The notes below the pieces were generated by a model, which was not told the origin of the DNA, ran no database searches, and was given only the letters and a program-made list of their open reading frames with translations. The position numbers were made by a program, and so were the translations under genes. A stretch of 64,000 nucleotides of DNA, taken from Chitinophaga ginsengisegetis. Its GTDB lineage: Bacteria > Bacteroidota > Bacteroidia > Chitinophagales > Chitinophagaceae. Position 1 is the first letter of the stretch. Every line of letters begins with the position of its first letter. Positions 60,064 through 64,000 of this stretch are shown one piece after another. The stretch covers positions 2,228,623 to 2,292,622 of the forward strand of contig NZ_FUZZ01000001.1 in the NCBI RefSeq assembly GCF_900168065.1. The letters run 5' to 3'.

Positions 60064-62175
60064 TTAAGCCTGAACCAGTTCGCTGGCTTTCTGACGGTAT
60101 ACCTGTGCAGCATTATAGAATGACTGCGCCTGCTGGAAATAAGTTTTTGCAAAACTTTCCGTAGGCTCGTTACCGTTAATCTGCAGCACTACTGTTTTAA
60201 AATCAGGCTCAAAGCTGAATTTACCGGTAGCCACAAAGTATTTATCGAAATCGTTCATGATACCGATCTGTGTGTTACCACTTACTGCTTCGCCGAGTAA
60301 CAGTGCTTTTGCGCCCTGTACAAAGGAAGAGTAGGCGTGATAGATACCATCTGAGTAGGCGCCTTTAATAATAGCGGCGCTGCTCAGTTCCAGTTTTTCT
60401 TCTGCTTCCAGCAACAGGGTAGCCACCAGGTCGATGATTACACCGGCGCATTCGCCTACACCGATAGCGGTAGCGTAGTCCTGTGCCTGTCCCCAGTCAA
60501 CAAAGTCGCCGGCAGTGAGGGAGCTGAGATCCGCCAGTGGTTTCAGCAATTCATAGAAATACTTTTCACCTTTACGGTCGTAGTATTCGTTGAACAGTTC
60601 ATTTTCCCGGCCATTGATTTCATAGTCGTGCAGGAGGCTGCGCAATACATCCGGACCGCGGCGGCTTGGCACTTTAATAACTTTATCTGCAACGCGGCCC
60701 AGGCCGTCGCCTACGATGCCCCCACCGAGGAGTACCTGCAGGGCTGGCAGTACTTTACCGGCGCTCTTCATGGAACTGCCGTGGAAACCGATGCTGGCAA
60801 TACCGTGCTGACCGCAGGAGTTCATACAACCGCTGATCTTTATTTTGATGTCTTTATTATAAACCAGATCCGGGAATTCATCGGTGATCACATCTTCCAG
60901 CACTTTGGCGATGCCCGTGCTGCTGGAGATGCCGAGGTTGCAGGTATCTGTACCGGGGCATGCGGTGATGTCCGCGATGCTGTCGAATCCGGGTTCTGCA
61001 AAGCCTGCTTCTTCCAGTACACTGAAAACGTATGGGAGATTTGCCGGCAGGATGTATTTCAGTAACAGGCCCTGGTTGGCGGTTACACGTACATCGTCGG
61101 CTATTACAGGACGCAGCGCTTCAATGAGTTTGCGGCTGATAGCTGAACCGATGTTACCCAGCGTTATTTTAACATAAGCCGCAAAGTATCCTTTCTGTTT
61201 CTGCTCGAAGGTGTTGGTAGCTTTCCAGGCTTCGTATTTTTTTGGATCTTTTATGCTGTAAGCCGGTGTTGGCGCTGCGGGAGGCGGTGTAGTAGCCTGC
61301 CATGCGTCTGCATCTACCGGTACGCTTTTTACTTTTATGGCTTTGTATTCTTCTTTAACGAGGCGCTCAAATTCTTCCATTCCTATTTTCTGGATGAGGA
61401 ATTTCATGCGGGCTTTGTTCCTGCTGGTTCTTTCGCCGTAGCGGTCGAACACGCGCAGTACGTTTTCGATATATGGAATGAGCTGATCTGTTTCGAGGAA
61501 CTCGTATACTACTTTAGCAAGAAAGGGTTGTGCGCCCAAACCACCGCCTACCAATACTTTGAAGCCACGTACTTCTTTACCGTCGATGATCTTTACTTTG
61601 GGGATCATACCAAAGTCGTGCATAAACGACCAGGCCGTATCTTTTTCTGAAGAGGAGAAAGAGATCTTGATTTTACGGCCCATTTCCTGGCTCACCGGGT
61701 TGCGCAGGAAGTAGCGGAAGGTAGCGTCGGCGTATGGCGTAACGTCGAATGGTTCTTCCGGATCAATACCGGCGCGGTCTGAAGCGGTGACGTTGCGAAC
61801 GGTGTTACCGCAGGCTTCGCGGATGGTGATGCCATCCTGTTCCAGTTTTGACCATAGTTCGGGGGTTCTGTCGAGGCTCACATAGTGGATCTGAACATCC
61901 TGGCGGGTGGTCAGGTGCAGATTACTGGTAGCATATTCATCTGAAATTTCCGTAATGCGGTGCCATTGTTTCAGGGTCATTTTACCGTATGGCAGTTTGA
62001 TACGGATCATTTGCACACCGGGCTGACGCTGACCGTAAATACCTCTGGCCAGGCGGAGGCTGCGGAACTTTTCGTCTGACACAGCGCCTTCGCGGAACAG
62101 GCGGATCTTCTTCTCCAGGTCTATAATATCTTGTTCAACAATTGGATTTTCTAGTTCTGTTCTGAAGCTTTGCAT
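60064..62175 (-). CDS. Siroheme sulfite/nitrite reductase with HEPN-like C-terminal extension
   Basis: 703 residues from ATG 62175 (MQSFRTELENPIVEQD); the upstream extension is unlikely. Two ferrodoxin-like/4Fe-4S repeats of the sulfite reductase family: TTRQDVQIHYVSLD, GRKIKISFS. The siroheme-iron-sulfur ligands are Cys406-x5-Cys412 (CPGTDTC) and Cys450-x3-Cys454 (CMNSC). It reduces sulfite to sulfide for cysteine synthesis. From about residue 545 a helical domain is added (CAGVIIDLVATLLLEAEEKLELSS, DGIYHAYSSFVQGAKALLL) resembling HEPN helices, without the RNase motif. Downstream are siroheme genes; upstream is a Cys-codon leader and attenuator. Confidence 0.92.
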   Translation of the reverse strand: MQSFRTELENPIVEQDIIDLEKKIRLFREGAVSDEKFRSLRLARGIYGQRQPGVQMIRIKLPYGKMTLKQWHRITEISDEYATSNLHLTTRQDVQIHYVSLDRTPELWSKLEQDGITIREACGNTVRNVTASDRAGIDPEEPFDVTPYADATFRYFLRNPVSQEMGRKIKISFSSSEKDTAWSFMHDFGMIPKVKIIDGKEVRGFKVLVGGGLGAQPFLAKVVYEFLETDQLIPYIENVLRVFDRYGERTSRNKARMKFLIQKIGMEEFERLVKEEYKAIKVKSVPVDADAWQATTPPPAAPTPAYSIKDPKKYEAWKATNTFEQKQKGYFAAYVKITLGNIGSAISRKLIEALRPVIADDVRVTANQGLLLKYILPANLPYVFSVLEEAGFAEPGFDSIADITACPGTDTCNLGISSSTGIAKVLEDVITDEFPDLVYNKDIKIKISGCMNSCGQHGIASIGFHGSSMKSAGKVLPALQVLLGGGIVGDGLGRVADKVIKVPSRRGPDVLRSLLHDYEINGRENELFNEYYDRKGEKYFYELLKPLADLSSLTAGDFVDWGQAQDYATAIGVGECAGVIIDLVATLLLEAEEKLELSSAAIIKGAYSDGIYHAYSSFVQGAKALLLGEAVSGNTQIGIMNDFDKYFVATGKFSFEPDFKTVVLQINGNEPTESFAKTYFQQAQSFYNAAQVYRQKASELVQA

Positions 62176-62246
62176 AAAAAGTATTTTCAGGTGGTGGTAA
62201 AGCAATTATTTAATTCTGGTTTGGGGCTGTTGGTCGTTTTTTTATA

Positions 62247-62276
62247 TAAAAAAGCCCCCGGAATGTTTGCGGAGGC
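62247..62276 (-). terminator. Attenuator-type terminator upstream of the sulfite reductase gene
   Basis: On the minus strand GCCTCCG (62276-62270) pairs with CGGGGGC (62260-62254) with one U-G pair, followed by six T. It lies 47 bases after the leader peptide stop and about 75 bases before the structural ATG, so it must be read through for expression. GAGGC inside the leader ORF (62331-62335) is complementary to its left arm, a possible antiterminator of 5 bp. Confidence 0.72.
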
Positions 62277-62322
62277 CTCGTATAATGTTGATTTACAGTA
62301 AGCTGATCACTGATTTTCCATA

Positions 62323-62391
62323 TTACACGCGCCTCATGGGTGTTGATGAACAACAACTGTTTCTGTTACAATTCCTTCTATCATTACCCAT
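62323..62391 (-). CDS. Cysteine-rich leader peptide of the sulfite reductase operon
   Basis: A 22-codon ORF beginning MGNDRRNC, with Cys codons (TGT) at positions 8, 13 and 14, stopping at TAA. An AGGG lies three to four bases before the ATG. It sits between a perfect promoter and the attenuator hairpin. TGT-TGT of codons 13-14 forms the left side of a small hairpin (TGTTG-TTCAT-CAACA, 62341-62355). A ribosome slowed here by scarce Cys-tRNA could alter folding of the downstream terminator. The ORF is too short for family assignment; the context is the evidence. Confidence 0.62.
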   Translation of the reverse strand: MGNDRRNCNRNSCCSSTPMRRV

Positions 62392-62418
62392 ATTCCCTAT
62401 AATTTTAGTAGAGTAATA

Positions 62419-62449
62419 CAAAGATATAAATGCAGGGCATCTTTCCAAA
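62419..62449 (-). promoter_or_regulatory. Promoter of the leader-sulfite reductase-siroheme operon
   Basis: On the minus strand TTTG (62446-62449), exactly 19 bases, TATCTTTG (62419-62426). Both elements match the Bacteroidota consensus fully. The predicted transcription start lies about 20 to 25 bases before the leader ATG. Confidence 0.82.
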
Positions 62450-62775
62450 ACTTTTTTCAACATTCAATAAGGCTCCAAAAAGGGGGGAAATTGGCGGAGG
62501 CAGCAGGTTTGCAGTTGACATAACTGTGTAAACGCTGATTAGGGAGGGATTCAGGGGGAATTACCTGGCCGATTACCGCAGTGGCGTGATAACCAAAGTT
62601 TATGGCGTATAACTTATTGTTATGGGACCGGAGAGCCAGGGGCACGCCCGAAGGAACAAATACGGGTTTAACCCGAAGCATCCCGGAAGCATCCCCGGAG
62701 CAAAGGTGGACTTGAAGCGCAAATGCAGGCTGGTAAACAGTTACCGGCTAACTGTGATCTCCCCTTATAACTTCT
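62450..62775. other. GC-richer intergenic stretch of unclear nature
   Basis: Between the sulfite reductase promoter and the HAD gene. It is richer in G+C than other gaps here and contains two overlapping frames: minus 62457-62681 (74 codons, ending PPFWSLIEC) and plus 62622-62828, which runs into the HAD gene. Neither has a recognisable domain or clear ribosome binding site. It could be a small orphan gene, a relic or a structured RNA. I cannot decide. Confidence 0.35.
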
Positions 62776-62783
62776 TATCTTTG
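62776..62783 (+). promoter_or_regulatory. -7 element of the HAD phosphatase gene
   Basis: TATCTTTG, 22 bases before the ATG. A TGTG (one mismatch to TTTG) lies 19 bases upstream, at 62753-62756. Confidence 0.55.
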
Positions 62784-62805
62784 CCGCGCATAAACGGAAA
62801 AACAT

Positions 62806-63465
62806 ATGATAGATACGGTAATATTTGACATGGATGGCCTGTTGATAGATTCAGAACCTTTGTGGGGCATCGCCATGCGGGAAGTGTTTGCTACAGTGGG
62901 CGTAAACCTATCGCCCGAACTTACGCATTTAACCACCGGCCTGCGCACGAAGGAAGTGGTGAGTTACTGGCATAATTACTATAAATGGGAAGGAAAGAGT
63001 GCAGAGCAGGTTGTAAATGAAATTATTGATAGTGTGATATATAAGATCAAAGCGGAGGGCCATCCTATGGAGGGGTTACCGTATATCCTTCAATATTTCC
63101 GGGAGAAAGGGTTCAAAATGGGACTGGCTTCTTCTTCCCCACTGCGCCTGATCAATGCTGCGCTGGAACATTTACAGATAAAAGATGTTTTTCAGGCGGT
63201 ATATTCTGCTGAGTTTGAGGATTATGGTAAGCCACACCCTGCGGTGTACCTGGCCTGCGCCAAGGCGTTGGGCAGTGATCCGCTGGATTGTATAGCTTTT
63301 GAGGATTCCGTAACGGGTATGACGGCGGCTAAGGCGGCGCGGATGACCACGGTGGTGGTACCGGAAGCGCATAACCGGCATGATCCACGGTATGCACTGG
63401 CTAATATGAAGCTGGACAGTTTGCTGGAATTTAACGATGCGAAGCTGTCGTTGCTGATAAAGTAA
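62806..63465 (+). CDS. HAD-family sugar-phosphate phosphatase (HxpB-like)
   Basis: 219 residues. HAD motif I FDMDGLLIDSEPLW with the nucleophile Asp, motif II SSS (LASSSPL), motif III Lys in YGKPHPAVY and motif IV FEDSVTGMTAA. The small helical cap (residues about 15-90) matches the hexitol or 2-deoxyglucose-6-phosphate phosphatase subgroup (YniC/HxpB). It dephosphorylates sugar phosphates in the cytoplasm. It shares a bidirectional terminator with rpsA. Confidence 0.9.
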   Translation: MIDTVIFDMDGLLIDSEPLWGIAMREVFATVGVNLSPELTHLTTGLRTKEVVSYWHNYYKWEGKSAEQVVNEIIDSVIYKIKAEGHPMEGLPYILQYFREKGFKMGLASSSPLRLINAALEHLQIKDVFQAVYSAEFEDYGKPHPAVYLACAKALGSDPLDCIAFEDSVTGMTAAKAARMTTVVVPEAHNRHDPRYALANMKLDSLLEFNDAKLSLLIK

Positions 63466-63487
63466 AGTATAAAATCTTCCTATAAAA

Positions 63488-63521
63488 AAATCCCGCTCCG
63501 ATGTTACTCGAAGCGGGATTT
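63488..63521. terminator. Bidirectional terminator between HAD and rpsA genes
   Basis: AAATCCCGCT (63488-63497) pairs with AGCGGGATTT (63512-63521), preceded by an A run and followed by TATTATTT. Serves both convergent genes. Confidence 0.85.
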
Positions 63522-63542
63522 ATTATTTAATGAAACCGGATC

Positions 63543-64000
63543 TTACTGCGCGCTTTTTTCTTCGCCGCCTTCAGATTGTTTCAGTTTTTCTCTCAGTTCA
63601 GCTAAAGCGCCGAGATCACCTAAAGTAGCTTTTTCCACTTTACCCTGGATGTTTTTCACAGCCTTACGGGTTTTGTCAGCTTCTTCTCTCTTCTCTTTCA
63701 CTACAGCCTGTTTTTCTTCAGCCTGTGCTTTTTCCCAAACTCTGGTATGAGAAACCAGGATACGTTTTTCGCTGCGATCGAATTCGATGATCATGAATTC
63801 TTTCACGTCTTCAACGTTGATTGGTTTTTCATCTTCAGTTCTGAGGTGACGTGCAGGAGCGTAAGCTTCCAGACCGTACTGCAGTTGAACCGTAGCACCT
63901 TTATCATCTTTCTTCACAACGGTACCTTCGTGTACGGAGTTGATCGGGAAGATAGTTTCAAAAGTGTTCCATGGATCTTCTTCGATCTGTTTGTGACCGA
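63543..64000 (-). CDS. rpsA: 30S ribosomal protein S1, C-terminal part
   Basis: The frame is open to the window edge, so the 5' part lies outside; the GTG at 63917 is internal. About 150 residues are visible. They include the end of one S1 OB-fold (EDPWNTFETIFPINSVHEGTV marks the start of the last domain, then GATVQLQYGLEAYAPARHL and FMIIEFDRSEKRILVSHTR). The tail is helical and charged (EEKQAVVKEKREEADKTRKAVKN). S1 holds mRNA on the 30S subunit. The tail follows the Bacteroidota pattern of S1 proteins. Confidence 0.94.
   Translation of the reverse strand, partial: GHKQIEEDPWNTFETIFPINSVHEGTVVKKDDKGATVQLQYGLEAYAPARHLRTEDEKPINVEDVKEFMIIEFDRSEKRILVSHTRVWEKAQAEEKQAVVKEKREEADKTRKAVKNIQGKVEKATLGDLGALAELREKLKQSEGGEEKSAQ

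Noticed and set aside
62206-62450. SAM or cobalamin riboswitch upstream of the sulfite reductase gene
   Set aside because: None of the conserved cores of these riboswitches was recognised; the region is better explained by the leader peptide and terminator.

Overview
The window looks like a chromosomal core region of a Chitinophaga-like member of the Bacteroidota. Supporting signs are promoters of the form TTTG-N19-TAnnTTTG, Bacteroidota-type lipoproteins and outer-membrane proteins (Porin_10-like, HYC_CC_PP, DUF3857), a PorW/SprE-like type IX secretion protein, a NagB-PIG-L fusion and bactofilin. No prophage, transposase, CRISPR array or rRNA operon was seen.

Layout. 0-9 kb: the end of a beta-hexosaminidase, the NagB-PIG-L fusion, small hypothetical and lipoprotein genes, a YeiH exporter, a methyltransferase, a GATase-like protein and a YpdA-type reductase. 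9-20 kb: murB, a Rossmann protein, a DUF3857 protein, plsC-priA, mtaB, and the clpS-aat-DinB operon of the N-end rule pathway. 20-27 kb: a CPA2 antiporter, three identical tRNA-Val genes with a clear promoter, and an mntR-mntH-thioesterase operon with a palindromic operator. 27-31 kb: a LiaF-like/DUF4288/LytS/LytTR sensory cluster, a flavin reductase and an SGNH hydrolase. 31-34 kb: two unrelated types of isocitrate dehydrogenase side by side. 34-39 kb: an L,D-transpeptidase, an unusual 11-bp repeat array, and a metal (probably copper) cluster controlled by an HMA-AraC fusion. 39-50 kb: a porin, purine nucleoside phosphorylase, sucC, PBP1A and a large TPR protein resembling PorW/SprE. 50-57 kb: bactofilin, AtpZ and an AtpI-like protein without the ATP synthase genes, SprT, an M28 peptidase, yidC and pyrG. 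57-64 kb: thioesterase, HD and DUF488 proteins, siroheme synthesis plus sulfite reductase, a HAD phosphatase and the 3' end of rpsA.

Two signals stand out. First, a family of long, nearly perfect inverted repeats of about 220 bp occurs four times (9.2, 26.9, 43.6 and 54.9 kb). Three copies fill the gap between convergent genes. Arm sequences differ between copies but stay complementary within most of each copy. Second, upstream of the sulfite reductase gene there is a complete attenuator layout: a strong promoter, a 22-codon leader ORF with three Cys codons (two adjacent), and an intrinsic terminator before the structural gene. This suggests cysteine-sensing control of sulfur assimilation.

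All calls come from reading the sequence and remembered family motifs; no database search was run.
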